From: JAQGMV01 sp035525455
Lineage (GTDB): Bacteria; Pseudomonadota; Gammaproteobacteria; Burkholderiales; SG8-41
Direction: 5' to 3'
Length of the DNA: 18,915 nt
NCBI GenBank assembly: GCA_035525455.1
Contig: DATLEF010000159.1
Coordinates: forward strand, 1-18,915
The notes beneath the pieces were generated by a model that had not been told where the DNA came from, made no database searches, and saw only the letters and a list, made by a program, of their open reading frames with translations. Below, one piece after another: positions 8,352 to 15,314 of the stretch. The translations under genes were made by a program, and so were the position numbers. The stretch's first letter is position 1. Each line of letters starts with the position of its first letter.

Positions 8352-8373
8352 GAGGGAAACCAAGGTTTCCCTC
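8352..8373 (+). repeat. perfect 10-bp inverted repeat in the nrdA-nrdB spacer
   Basis: GAGGGAAACC (8352-8361) and GGTTTCCCTC (8364-8373) are exact reverse complements separated by AA. No T-run follows, so it does not look like an intrinsic terminator. It could be an mRNA hairpin that sets processing or relative expression of nrdA and nrdB, or a protein-binding site. Confidence 0.7.
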
Positions 8374-8392
8374 GGTAACCTCCTTTCCTTCG

Positions 8393-8410
8393 GCGATTCT
8401 CCCGAATCGC
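8393..8410 (+). repeat. second perfect hairpin in the nrdA-nrdB spacer
   Basis: GCGATTC (8393-8399) and GAATCGC (8404-8410) are exact reverse complements around the four-base loop TCCC. It lies 25 bases before the nrdB Shine-Dalgarno sequence AGGAG (8436-8440). Together with the repeat at 8352-8373 it makes the spacer highly structured. Confidence 0.6.
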
Positions 8411-8444
8411 TCCGGAGTCGAGGTCAGTAGAAAACAGGAGAGAA

Positions 8445-9560
8445 ATGATGCTGCAGTTCGAAGAACAGGTCGTGGGCAAATCCGGTTTGCAGGCTGCGGC
8501 GTCGCTGCCGTCACCTGCGGCCGCGCCTGACGACGCCCTTGTCCGCCGCGTGAACGTCGCGGACAAGCGGATCATTAACGGCCGCACCGACGTGAACCAG
8601 CTCGTGCCCTTCAAGTACAAGTGGGCGTGGGAGAAATATCTTTCGGCGTGCGCGAATCACTGGATGCCGCAGGAAATCCAGATGAGCCGGGACATCGAGC
8701 TGTGGAAAGACCCGAACGGCCTGAGCGAGGACGAGCGGCGGGTCGTCAAACGCAACCTGGGTTTTTTCGTCACCGCCGATTCGCTGGCGGCGAACAACAT
8801 CGTCCTCGGGACCTACCGCCACATTACGGCCCCCGAGTGCCGTCAGTATTTGCTGCGCCAGGCTTTCGAGGAAGCGATCCATACGCATGCCTACCAATAC
8901 ATCGTCGAAAGCCTGCAGCTCGACGAAGCCGAGATATTCAACGCCTATCACGAAATTCCGTCGATCCGGGCGAAGGACGAGTTCCTGATTCCGTTCATCG
9001 ACACCCTTACCGACCCGGCGTTCAAGACCGGCACGCTCGAGAGCGACCAGAAGCTCCTGAAAAGCCTGATCGTGTTCGCATGCGTGATGGAGGGGCTCTT
9101 CTTCTACGTCGGCTTCACGCAGATCCTCGCGCTCGGCCGCCAGAACAAGATGACGGGCGCCGCGGAGCAGTATCAATACATCCTGCGCGACGAGTCGATG
9201 CACTGCAATTTCGGTATCGACCTGATCAACACGATCAAGATGGAGAACCCGCGGCTGTGGACAACGGAGTTCCGCGACGAAATCCGCAGCGTAATGGAGA
9301 AAGCGGTGGAGCTCGAGTATCGCTACGCCGAGGACACGATGCCGCGCGGCGTTCTCGGTCTCAATGCCGCGATGTTCAAGGAATATCTGCGATTCATCGC
9401 AAATCGCCGCTGCCAGCAAATCGGCCTGGACCCGCTATTCGAAGGGGCGACCAATCCTTTTCCATGGATGGCCGAGATGATCGACCTCAAGAAAGAGAAA
9501 AATTTCTTCGAAACACGCGTCACCGAGTACCAGACTGGCGGCGCTTTGAGCTGGGACTGA
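8445..9560 (+). CDS. nrdB: class Ia ribonucleoside-diphosphate reductase, small (beta) subunit
   Basis: This 371-residue ferritin-like subunit generates and holds the tyrosyl radical for NrdA. The di-iron ligands can be read off: D112 (TADSLAANN), E143 and H146 (FEEAIHTHAY), E216 (CVMEGLFF), E250 and H253 (RDESMHCNFG). Y150 stands four residues after H146, exactly as Tyr122 does after His118 in E. coli, so this is a tyrosyl-radical class Ia enzyme rather than a radical-free variant. Two adjacent ATG codons (8445, 8448) follow AGGAG at 8436-8440; the second has the more usual spacing, so the protein may be one residue shorter. The 139-base spacer from nrdA is long for an operon and contains two hairpins. 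Confidence 0.96.
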   Translation: MMLQFEEQVVGKSGLQAAASLPSPAAAPDDALVRRVNVADKRIINGRTDVNQLVPFKYKWAWEKYLSACANHWMPQEIQMSRDIELWKDPNGLSEDERRVVKRNLGFFVTADSLAANNIVLGTYRHITAPECRQYLLRQAFEEAIHTHAYQYIVESLQLDEAEIFNAYHEIPSIRAKDEFLIPFIDTLTDPAFKTGTLESDQKLLKSLIVFACVMEGLFFYVGFTQILALGRQNKMTGAAEQYQYILRDESMHCNFGIDLINTIKMENPRLWTTEFRDEIRSVMEKAVELEYRYAEDTMPRGVLGLNAAMFKEYLRFIANRRCQQIGLDPLFEGATNPFPWMAEMIDLKKEKNFFETRVTEYQTGGALSWD

Positions 9561-9580
9561 CGGAAACAAGGGGAGGGTGC

Positions 9581-9886
9581 TTGGCATACAGTCTGAAATA
9601 CCGGCGTTACCGCAGTCGCAGACCGAACGCGCACGCCGTGACCGAACTGCGCGCAGAGCGCAATTACACCCTCTGGCTGCGCTTCGACGACGGATTGGAA
9701 GGGCACGTGTACCTGGGCGATTTGATCACCACCCAGACCTTCGGCGTACTCTCCGATGAGGAGAAGTTCAGCCGGGCCGTGATCGATCCGGTCTCGAATG
9801 CTGTGACCTGGGAAGGCGACATCAAGCTCGAGCCCGACGCTTTGTATCGGGACATCGCAAGCCAAGCCGTGGCAGCTTTGCATTAA
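9581..9886 (+). CDS. DUF2442 domain protein
   Basis: This is a 101-residue protein from a TTG start preceded by a purine-rich stretch (9569-9576). The middle reads NYTLWLRFDDGLEGHVYLGD, the pattern of the small DUF2442 family, whose function is unknown though some members accompany toxin-antitoxin-like DUF4160 proteins. No DUF4160 partner is seen here. No in-frame ATG exists, so the TTG start is inferred from the Shine-Dalgarno-like stretch and the 20-base gap to nrdB. The first residues are basic (SLKYRRYRSRRP). It is probably carried on the nrdAB transcript. Confidence 0.72.
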   Translation: MAYSLKYRRYRSRRPNAHAVTELRAERNYTLWLRFDDGLEGHVYLGDLITTQTFGVLSDEEKFSRAVIDPVSNAVTWEGDIKLEPDALYRDIASQAVAALH

Positions 9887-9910
9887 CCCAGTCGTAAGCA
9901 GGAGATCAGC

Positions 9911-10225
9911 ATGGCCAAGAAAGCCAGTCGTAGGAAGACGGCGAAGAGACCAAGCACCAAGAAAAAGAAGCTGACGCGCAAAGCGGTGAAGAAAACCGCG
10001 CGCAAGTCAGCCGGACGAGCGCTGGTGAAACAGGCGGCCAAAAAAAAGCCGACTAAAAAGTCGGCTAAGAAAAAAGCAGCCAAGAAAAAGCCCGCTGCCC
10101 CTAAGCGGCGCTCCGCGCCTCGAGCTCCAGCGGCCCAACCTGCCGCAGAGCCATCCGCACCGCAAGCACCACGACCGGTGTCGATTCCTGGCGCCTGGCC
10201 GTTTCCCATGGGGAACCGGTCATAG
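9911..10225 (+). CDS. histone H1-like, lysine-rich DNA-binding protein
   Basis: This 104-residue protein is almost entirely Lys, Ala, Arg and Pro for its first 85 residues, in KK-x-x-KK type repeats like those of bacterial H1-like proteins (HctB, AlgP, Bordetella BpH1). Such proteins bind DNA without sequence specificity and influence nucleoid condensation. The C-terminus changes character to an Ala/Pro linker and ends in SIPGAWPFPMGNRS; a WPFP-x-G tail is, from memory, recurrent in betaproteobacterial H1-like proteins. AGGAG precedes ATG 9911 at a normal distance. A strong terminator follows. The reading frame contains a hairpin that looks like an intrinsic terminator on the opposite strand (10040-10066). 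Confidence 0.85.
   Translation: MAKKASRRKTAKRPSTKKKKLTRKAVKKTARKSAGRALVKQAAKKKPTKKSAKKKAAKKKPAAPKRRSAPRAPAAQPAAEPSAPQAPRPVSIPGAWPFPMGNRS
10040..10066 (-). terminator. terminator-shaped element on the minus strand, inside the H1-like gene
   Basis: On the minus strand AGCCGACT, loop TTTT, AGTCGGCT is followed at once by a run of eight T (10047-10040, first T shared with the stem). This has the full form of an intrinsic terminator. It lies inside the lysine-codon-rich plus-strand gene, where AAA runs make T-runs on the other strand likely by chance, so function is uncertain. No minus-strand gene clearly reads into it. Confidence 0.35.
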
Positions 10226-10231
10226 CCTTTG

Positions 10232-10280
10232 CCATGCCCGCGGTCTGGCTTTTAAGCCGGGCCGTGGGCGTGGAATTTTT
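10232..10280 (+). terminator. intrinsic terminator of the nrd/H1-like unit
   Basis: Bases 10232-10251 and 10254-10273 pair along 20 positions in RNA, 16 Watson-Crick and 4 G-U, around TT. The stem is followed by AATTTTT ending at 10280. Its position directly after the H1-like stop codon and the strand asymmetry (G-U pairs become mismatches on the minus strand) mark it as a plus-strand terminator. Confidence 0.8.
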
Positions 10281-10703
10281 CACCAGCGGACAGCAGGCCA
10301 CCAAAGATACAGAAACTCGCCCACCACGGCAAGGATTAGACTTTAGCTGCATCGCAACATCCTATAAAACACACCGAAATCAACTGCTTGTGATCAGAGA
10401 GGTCGATCGAAGTCGTTCCGTATTGTGGACATGAGGGTCGCGCAGAAGGCGCCAAATCAGCACGGTTTCCTGCAGGATGATCGCTTGCCGACACAACAAA
10501 TCGAAGCGCGTCGCTCTCAGCGTGAATCCGCATCGGATATAAATGTTTACGATTGTCGTGCGGGTTTCTCGAACATTCGCGCGGAAGCTCTGGATTACAC
10601 ACACACCCGCTCAATTCCTTTGCGTGTGAAGTATCTCTCGCGCGAAAGATCACACGACGACCAACGCGCAATTCGATAAGACGCGTTTTCGTTGCGAGAC
10701 CGC
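10281..10703. other. intergenic stretch without a convincing gene
   Basis: About 420 bases separate the terminator from the phnD promoter. The sequence looks less GC-biased than its surroundings. Small open frames exist on both strands (for example 10425-10679 plus, 10336-10671 minus) but have no good ribosome site, no recognisable motif and unusual composition. An imperfect hairpin lies at 10623-10656, with CGTGTG/CACACG arms and a central TCGCGCGA palindrome (10638-10645). A short CA repeat lies near 10598. I cannot say whether it is regulatory, a small RNA or decayed sequence. Confidence 0.5.
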
Positions 10704-10733
10704 TTGACCCTTAAACACGCGCTTAAGTAGAGT
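10704..10733 (+). promoter_or_regulatory. phnD promoter with inverted repeat in the spacer
   Basis: TTGACC (10704-10709) and TAGAGT (10728-10733) are separated by 18 bases, giving a start near 10740 and a leader of about 57 bases. CTTAA (10710-10714) and TTAAG (10723-10727) form an inverted repeat that exactly fills the spacer, so a regulator could bind there. No recognisable Pho box is seen near it. Confidence 0.5.
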
Positions 10734-10796
10734 AGGACGCGCGCCCCTGTGCGAGTGCCCACTCGCGCCGTCAGCGCCGCTTCCTGGGAGAAGAAA

Positions 10797-11819
10797 ATGT
10801 ACAGTCGAATCCGAGTTTTCATGCGCGTGCTCGCCGCGACAGTGCTTTGCGCCACAGCTCATCCCGCTTTCGCGCAAACCGACGATTGCAAGAATCGCGG
10901 CCAACTCGACACGTTGTACTGCGACGAGAACAAGGATCTCGTCGCCGATACCCCTAAAGACCCGAAGCGATGGAAAAACCCGAGCACGCTCGTGTTCACC
11001 TACACGCCTGTCGAAGACGCGGCTGTGTACGAAAGTGCTTTCAAACCATTCACCGATTATCTCGGCAAGTGCACCGGCAAGCGTGTCGTCTATTTTCCGG
11101 TCCAGTCCAACGCTGCTGAAATCGAAGCGATGCGCGCGGGCCGCCTGCACGTGGGCGGATTCTCGACTGGGCCGACCGGGTTTGCGGTGAACCTCGCCGG
11201 CGCAGTTCCCTTTGCGATCAAAGGGACAGAAAAGGAATGGCAAGGGTACAACCTGATCGTGATCGTGAAAAAGGGAAGCGCTTATCAAAAGCTTGGGGAC
11301 CTCAAAAGCAAAAAAGTGGCGCACACGTCGCCTTCGTCCAATTCGGGCCATCTCGCCCCGCAGGTGCTTTTCCCGCCGGAAGGGCTTGCTCCGGAAAAAG
11401 ACTACAAAGTCCTGTTCTCCGGCGGCCACGGTCAGTCGGTCAAGGGTGTCGAGTCCGGGGACTACGATGCAGCGCCCGTTGCCTCCGACGTATTCAATCG
11501 CATGGCGTCTCGCGGTGAGATCAAGGCAGATGATTTCCGTATCATCTATAAGAGTCCGTTATTCCCCACCTCCTCGTTCGCGTACGCGCACGACCTGGCT
11601 CCCGACTTCGCGAAGACGCTGACGAAATGCTTTTACGATTATCGTTTCCCTCCGGAAATGCAGAAGACGTTCGGGGGCGCGGACCGCTTTTTCCCGATCA
11701 CGTATCAGAAAGACTGGGCGGTAGTGCGCAAGGTCGCCGAGGAGACCGGCACCCCATTTAACCGGGCCGCGTACGAGAAGGAGTCTGCGCGGGAGGAAGC
11801 GGCGCGCAAGAAGAAGTAG
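10797..11819 (+). CDS. phnD: phosphonate/phosphite-type ABC transporter substrate-binding protein
   Basis: This is a 340-residue exported protein of the PhnD/PtxB/HtxB family, which delivers phosphonates, phosphite or related oxyanions to an ABC importer. A signal peptide of about 26 residues ends at AFA before QTDDC. The binding-fold core starts near residue 64 (TLVFTYTPVEDAAVYESAFK) and contains RAGRLHVGGFSTGP and the serine-rich ligand-type loop HTSPSSNSG. The mature N-terminus carries an extra Cys-bounded acidic segment (C31 to C42, then D43, N45, D47, D51, D55). It ends in a charged tail. ATG 10797 follows GGGAGAAG; an upstream in-frame GTG at 10749 would bury the signal peptide. The ligand cannot be decided from sequence. 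Confidence 0.88.
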   Translation: MYSRIRVFMRVLAATVLCATAHPAFAQTDDCKNRGQLDTLYCDENKDLVADTPKDPKRWKNPSTLVFTYTPVEDAAVYESAFKPFTDYLGKCTGKRVVYFPVQSNAAEIEAMRAGRLHVGGFSTGPTGFAVNLAGAVPFAIKGTEKEWQGYNLIVIVKKGSAYQKLGDLKSKKVAHTSPSSNSGHLAPQVLFPPEGLAPEKDYKVLFSGGHGQSVKGVESGDYDAAPVASDVFNRMASRGEIKADDFRIIYKSPLFPTSSFAYAHDLAPDFAKTLTKCFYDYRFPPEMQKTFGGADRFFPITYQKDWAVVRKVAEETGTPFNRAAYEKESAREEAARKKK

Positions 11820-11823
11820 ACCG

Positions 11824-12606
11824 ATGCGCGACGCGCCTCAGCAGTCCGCAGGTGCCGCGCTCCAGATTCGTGGCTTGTCGAAAGAATACCGGCGCGGCGT
11901 GCCCGTGCTGCACGATGTCGACCTCGATGTCGCCTCGAGCGGCATTACAGCGATAATCGGTCCGTCCGGAACCGGTAAGTCGACTCTGATCCGCTGCATC
12001 AATCGGCTGGTCGAGCCTACCACCGGCGCGATCCTGTTTCGCGGTGTCGATCTCACGCGTCTCCGGCGCCGCGACCTGCGCGCCGCGCGCCGGCGTATCG
12101 GCATGGTGTTCCAGGAATACAACCTCGTCGAGCGCCTGACGGTCATGGAAAACGTCATGTGTGGACGGCTCGGCTACATTTCGTCGTTCAAGGCGTGGCT
12201 TCGGCGCTATCCGCGCAGCGAGATCGAAAATGCATTCGATCTGCTCGAGATGGTCGGCCTCACGGAGCACGCAAACCGGCGCGCAGATGCGCTTTCCGGG
12301 GGCCAGCGGCAACGGGTGGGCATCGCGCGCGCAGTCATGCAGGAGCCGGAACTCTTGTTAGCCGACGAGCCCACCTCGTCGCTGGACCCCAAAACGTCCG
12401 TGGAAATAATGGAGCTCATGGTCGAGATCGGCCAGCGCCGGCAGATACCGGTGATCGTCAACATACACAACGTGCCGCTGGCGCGGCGCTTCGCTACCGA
12501 TGTCGTGGGCATGAGCGGTGGACGCATCGTCTATCGAGGGCCGCCAGATGGGCTGACCGATGATCAGCTGAAACAGATCTATGGCGGCGAGAACTGGCTC
12601 GAGTGA
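11824..12606 (+). CDS. phnC: phosphonate-type ABC transporter ATP-binding protein
   Basis: This 260-residue cytoplasmic ATPase powers the importer formed with the two PhnE permeases. All motifs are intact: Walker A GPSGTGKST at 46-54, Q-loop Gln97, signature LSGGQ at 157-161, Walker B LLLADE at 177-182 and the switch His215. The extended segment after the Q-loop (GRLGYISSFKAWLRRYP) is characteristic of PhnC proteins. It begins 4 bases after phnD stops, indicating one transcript and probable translational coupling. Confidence 0.93.
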   Translation: MRDAPQQSAGAALQIRGLSKEYRRGVPVLHDVDLDVASSGITAIIGPSGTGKSTLIRCINRLVEPTTGAILFRGVDLTRLRRRDLRAARRRIGMVFQEYNLVERLTVMENVMCGRLGYISSFKAWLRRYPRSEIENAFDLLEMVGLTEHANRRADALSGGQRQRVGIARAVMQEPELLLADEPTSSLDPKTSVEIMELMVEIGQRRQIPVIVNIHNVPLARRFATDVVGMSGGRIVYRGPPDGLTDDQLKQIYGGENWLE

Positions 12607-12627
12607 CGGCGTGACGGATATCTCCCC

Positions 12628-13416
12628 ATGATCGACGCGGTGCGGCCGGCAGTCTTTGCGCCCAACTGGCCCGCAAGACTCGCCTGGCTGGGTCTTTTCG
12701 CTTACGCGATCTACGCCGCATCGATTCTGGACTTTACTTGGGATCGTTTCGTGACCGGGCTCGGTCAGGGTGCACGGTTCGTCGCCAGAATGTTTCCGCC
12801 CGACACAGATCCGGAAAAAATGAGGCTCATGGCGCGCGGACTCTACGAGTCTCTGGAAATAGCAGTCATTGCATCGGTGCTCGGCATCGTGCTCTCGCTG
12901 CCGATCGGACTGCTCGCGGCCCGCAACCTGATGCCGGCCTGGCTCACGTGGCCGATACGGCTCTTTATCGCCCTTTGCCGCTCGTTTCATCAGGTCATCA
13001 TCGCCATCGTGTTCGTCAAAGCCGTGGGTTTCGGAGCCCTGGCGGGGATACTCGCCCTGACCGTCGCATCGATCGGGTTCGTCGCGAAGCTCTTCGCCGA
13101 GGCGATCGAGGAGATTTCCCTGAAACAGGTCGAGGCGGTACGCGCAACCGGTGCGCCGTTCATGAGTGTGGTGATGTTCGGCGTCATGCCGCAGGTATTG
13201 ACGCGATTCGTGGGCTTTGCCACTTATCAGTTCGATTCCAATCTCAGGAATTCGACGATGGTCGGAATCGTCGGCGCCGGCGGAATCGGCGGCACGATGT
13301 TCGCCGCGTTTCAGAAATTCGATTACGACTATCTCCTCACGATACTGCTGGCGATCATCGCCGTCATCATGTTGAGCGAAGCGCTGCAGAACTGGATCAA
13401 GAAACTGTATCAATGA
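12628..13416 (+). CDS. phnE: phosphonate-type ABC transporter permease (first PhnE)
   Basis: This 262-residue inner-membrane protein has several hydrophobic segments. It carries the EAA coupling loop at about 157-185 (EAIEEISLKQVEAVRATG), which docks on the ATPase, and the family motif VGAGGIGG near the C-terminus. It begins 21 bases after phnC and overlaps the second permease by four bases. Two different permeases in one operon suggest a heterodimeric channel rather than the homodimer of E. coli PhnE. Confidence 0.92.
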   Translation: MIDAVRPAVFAPNWPARLAWLGLFAYAIYAASILDFTWDRFVTGLGQGARFVARMFPPDTDPEKMRLMARGLYESLEIAVIASVLGIVLSLPIGLLAARNLMPAWLTWPIRLFIALCRSFHQVIIAIVFVKAVGFGALAGILALTVASIGFVAKLFAEAIEEISLKQVEAVRATGAPFMSVVMFGVMPQVLTRFVGFATYQFDSNLRNSTMVGIVGAGGIGGTMFAAFQKFDYDYLLTILLAIIAVIMLSEALQNWIKKLYQ

Positions 13417-14216
13417 CGACTTCGGGAATCGATCGCGAATGGCGGCGCTACACGCGCGGCGAGCGGCTCGCACGGTTTGCGCTCTACTTCGGCATCGTCG
13501 CCGCATGCGTCGTTTCGTTACGGACGGTGCAAGTCATTCCCGAGTTTCTGTACGACGCTCCCGAGCAAGTCGCCGACCTCCTGAAACGCATGTGGCCGAT
13601 CGAATGGGCGTTCTATCGCCGCGGGGTGCATGATGCCCTGATCGAGACGCTGCACATTGCGACGCTCGGGACGATACTCGCGATCCTCATGGCGATTCCA
13701 CTCGGCGTGCTCGCGGCCCGCAATATCGTCCCGTTTGCCGCTGTAAATTATTTTGCAAAACTCTTGTTGGTCTCGTCGCGCTCGGTGAATTCGCTCGTCT
13801 GGGCGCTGCTGTTCGTCGCGATCTTCGGGCCAGGTGCACTTGCCGGCACCATGGCCATCGCGTTTCGTTCCATCGGTTTCGTCGGCAAACTGTTCGGCGA
13901 AGCGCTGGAAGAGACGCGCCCTGGACCCATCGAGGCGCTGCGGGCTGCCGGCGCGCCTGCTCTCAGCATTTTTCTGAAAGGGTACTGGCCACAGGTCGTG
14001 CCGGCGTTCTGGGCCATTGCGCTTTTTCGCTGGGACATCAGCGTGCGCGAATCCGCAGTTCTGGGTTTGGTGGGCGCCGGCGGCATCGGCATGGCGATCG
14101 ATACCGCGATGAATCTTTTCCAGTGGGAGCGCGTGGCGCTCATGCTGGCCGCCATTTTCGCGGTCGTGGTAATTGCGGAGCTGGCCGTAACCTATATTCG
14201 CAAGCGCATCATCTGA
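13413..14216 (+). CDS. phnE: phosphonate-type ABC transporter permease (second PhnE)
   Basis: This 267-residue inner-membrane permease is homologous to its neighbour. The EAA loop lies at about 162-190 (EALEETRPGPIEALRAAG), followed by VGAGGIGMAID. Its ATG overlaps the stop of the first permease as ATGA, so translation is coupled. A longer open frame extends upstream to 12738 in the same phase but lies inside the first permease gene and has no coding character. The operon ends here; no degradation gene follows on this strand, and the next gene is convergent. Confidence 0.92.
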   Translation: MTTSGIDREWRRYTRGERLARFALYFGIVAACVVSLRTVQVIPEFLYDAPEQVADLLKRMWPIEWAFYRRGVHDALIETLHIATLGTILAILMAIPLGVLAARNIVPFAAVNYFAKLLLVSSRSVNSLVWALLFVAIFGPGALAGTMAIAFRSIGFVGKLFGEALEETRPGPIEALRAAGAPALSIFLKGYWPQVVPAFWAIALFRWDISVRESAVLGLVGAGGIGMAIDTAMNLFQWERVALMLAAIFAVVVIAELAVTYIRKRII

Positions 14217-14276
14217 GAAGGGCGGCGGGCCGTGTGCTAAATCGCGTACCGCCGGGGTGATGCGAACCCTTACCTC

Positions 14277-15314
14277 TCAGCGGCCCATGCCCGCCCACGT
14301 TTCGGCAAATGCCGCAGCCGCCCGGTCGATGTCCGCGTGAGCAAGGTCGCGATGCGTTACGAAACGCAGCGCATACGGCTCGCACGGGTTCACGAGCACG
14401 CCGCGTTTCTTGAGCGCCGCCGACCACGCGGATGCGGCCGGACCGTTTGCCGGCACTTCGACTTTCACGATGTTCGTTTCGACGTCTGTGGGATCGACGA
14501 GACTCGAGTCGAGGTCGTGCAGCCTGTGCGCGAGGCGTTTTGCGCTCGCATGATCGTCTTTCAGGCGCTCGATCATTGACTCCAGCGCAACGATGCCCGC
14601 CGCGGCAAGCGGACCCGCCTGGCGCATGTTTCCACCCACCATCCTGCGAAACGCACGCGCGCGCTCGATGTACTGTCGGCTGCCGCACAGCAGCGAACCG
14701 ACCGGTGCGCACAGTCCTTTCGAAACACAGAACGCCACCGAGTCCGTATGGCTTGCAATCGCCCGCGCGCTAGTCCCAAGGGCAACGGCAGCGTTGAAGA
14801 TGCGAGCGCCATCGGTGTGAACGGGGACGCCGGCATTGCGTGCACGTTCGTGGACAGCCTGCATGTGTTCGAGCGGCAGGACTGCGCCGCCTGCCCGGTT
14901 GTGGCTGGTCTCCATGCAGACGAGCGCAGTTCCGAAGTTCTGGCGCGTTGCAGGTCGCAGCGCTTCGTTCAGCCGCTCGACGTCCATCGCGCCACGCTTG
15001 CCGGGTATGCCTCTATAGAACGCGCCTGCGACGGCCGTAATGCCACCCAGCTCCGAATTGAGGATGTGAGCGCCCGCTTCGAGCACGACCTCACCCCCTC
15101 GTTGCGTATGGGCGAGCACGCCGACGAGGTTCGCCATGGTTCCGCTGGGCACGAAACACGCGGCTTCCTTGCCCACTCGATCGGCCGCGAGCGCTTCGAG
15201 CTTTTCCATCGTCGGATCGCCGTCGCGCGAGTCGTCGCCGTAGCTCGCATCGCGCATCGCATCGCGCATCGCTTCGGTGGGGCGGGTGACGGTATCGCTG
15301 CGCAAGTCGATCAT
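14277..15314 (-). CDS. ltaE: low-specificity L-threonine aldolase
   Basis: This 345-residue PLP-dependent fold-type I enzyme cleaves L-threonine or L-allo-threonine to glycine and acetaldehyde. The N-terminal MIDLRSDTVTRPTEAMR is diagnostic of the family. The PLP lysine is K199 in FCVSKGLCAPVGS, His83 lies in GAHILNSELGG, and HTDGARIFNA (166-175) supplies the Asp that holds the PLP nitrogen and the phosphate-binding Arg. The start overlaps the end of the preceding HAD gene as ATGA and is served by AAAGGA (15328-15323) within that gene. A short tandem repeat in the DNA (about 15244-15273) encodes MRDAMRDA. No terminator toward the convergent phn operon was recognised. Confidence 0.92.
   Translation of the reverse strand: MIDLRSDTVTRPTEAMRDAMRDASYGDDSRDGDPTMEKLEALAADRVGKEAACFVPSGTMANLVGVLAHTQRGGEVVLEAGAHILNSELGGITAVAGAFYRGIPGKRGAMDVERLNEALRPATRQNFGTALVCMETSHNRAGGAVLPLEHMQAVHERARNAGVPVHTDGARIFNAAVALGTSARAIASHTDSVAFCVSKGLCAPVGSLLCGSRQYIERARAFRRMVGGNMRQAGPLAAAGIVALESMIERLKDDHASAKRLAHRLHDLDSSLVDPTDVETNIVKVEVPANGPAASAWSAALKKRGVLVNPCEPYALRFVTHRDLAHADIDRAAAAFAETWAGMGR

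Noticed and set aside
8511..9419. 302-codon minus-strand frame antisense to nrdB
   Set aside because: nrdB has complete catalytic motifs on the plus strand. The long antisense frame is a usual effect of GC-rich codon bias.
10234..10434. 66-codon plus-strand frame after the H1-like gene
   Set aside because: Its start lies inside the 20-bp terminator hairpin, it has no ribosome site and no recognisable motif.
10624..10655. GTGTGA...TCACAC arms as a CRP site
   Set aside because: The half-sites are separated by about 20 bases rather than the 6 needed for a CRP/FNR-type operator.
10336..10671. 111-codon minus-strand frame in the gene-poor stretch
   Set aside because: No ribosome site, no family resemblance and composition unlike the neighbouring genes. 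I could not support it as a gene, although it would point toward the antisense terminator at 10040-10066.
12358..13506. 382-codon minus-strand frame antisense to phnC/phnE
   Set aside because: It is rich in His, Arg and Asp with no domain, typical of antisense shadows of GC-rich genes.
15244..15273. Short tandem repeat of CGCATCG-type units
   Set aside because: It is explained by the repeated MRDA codons at the start of threonine aldolase, and there are too few units for a CRISPR or satellite.
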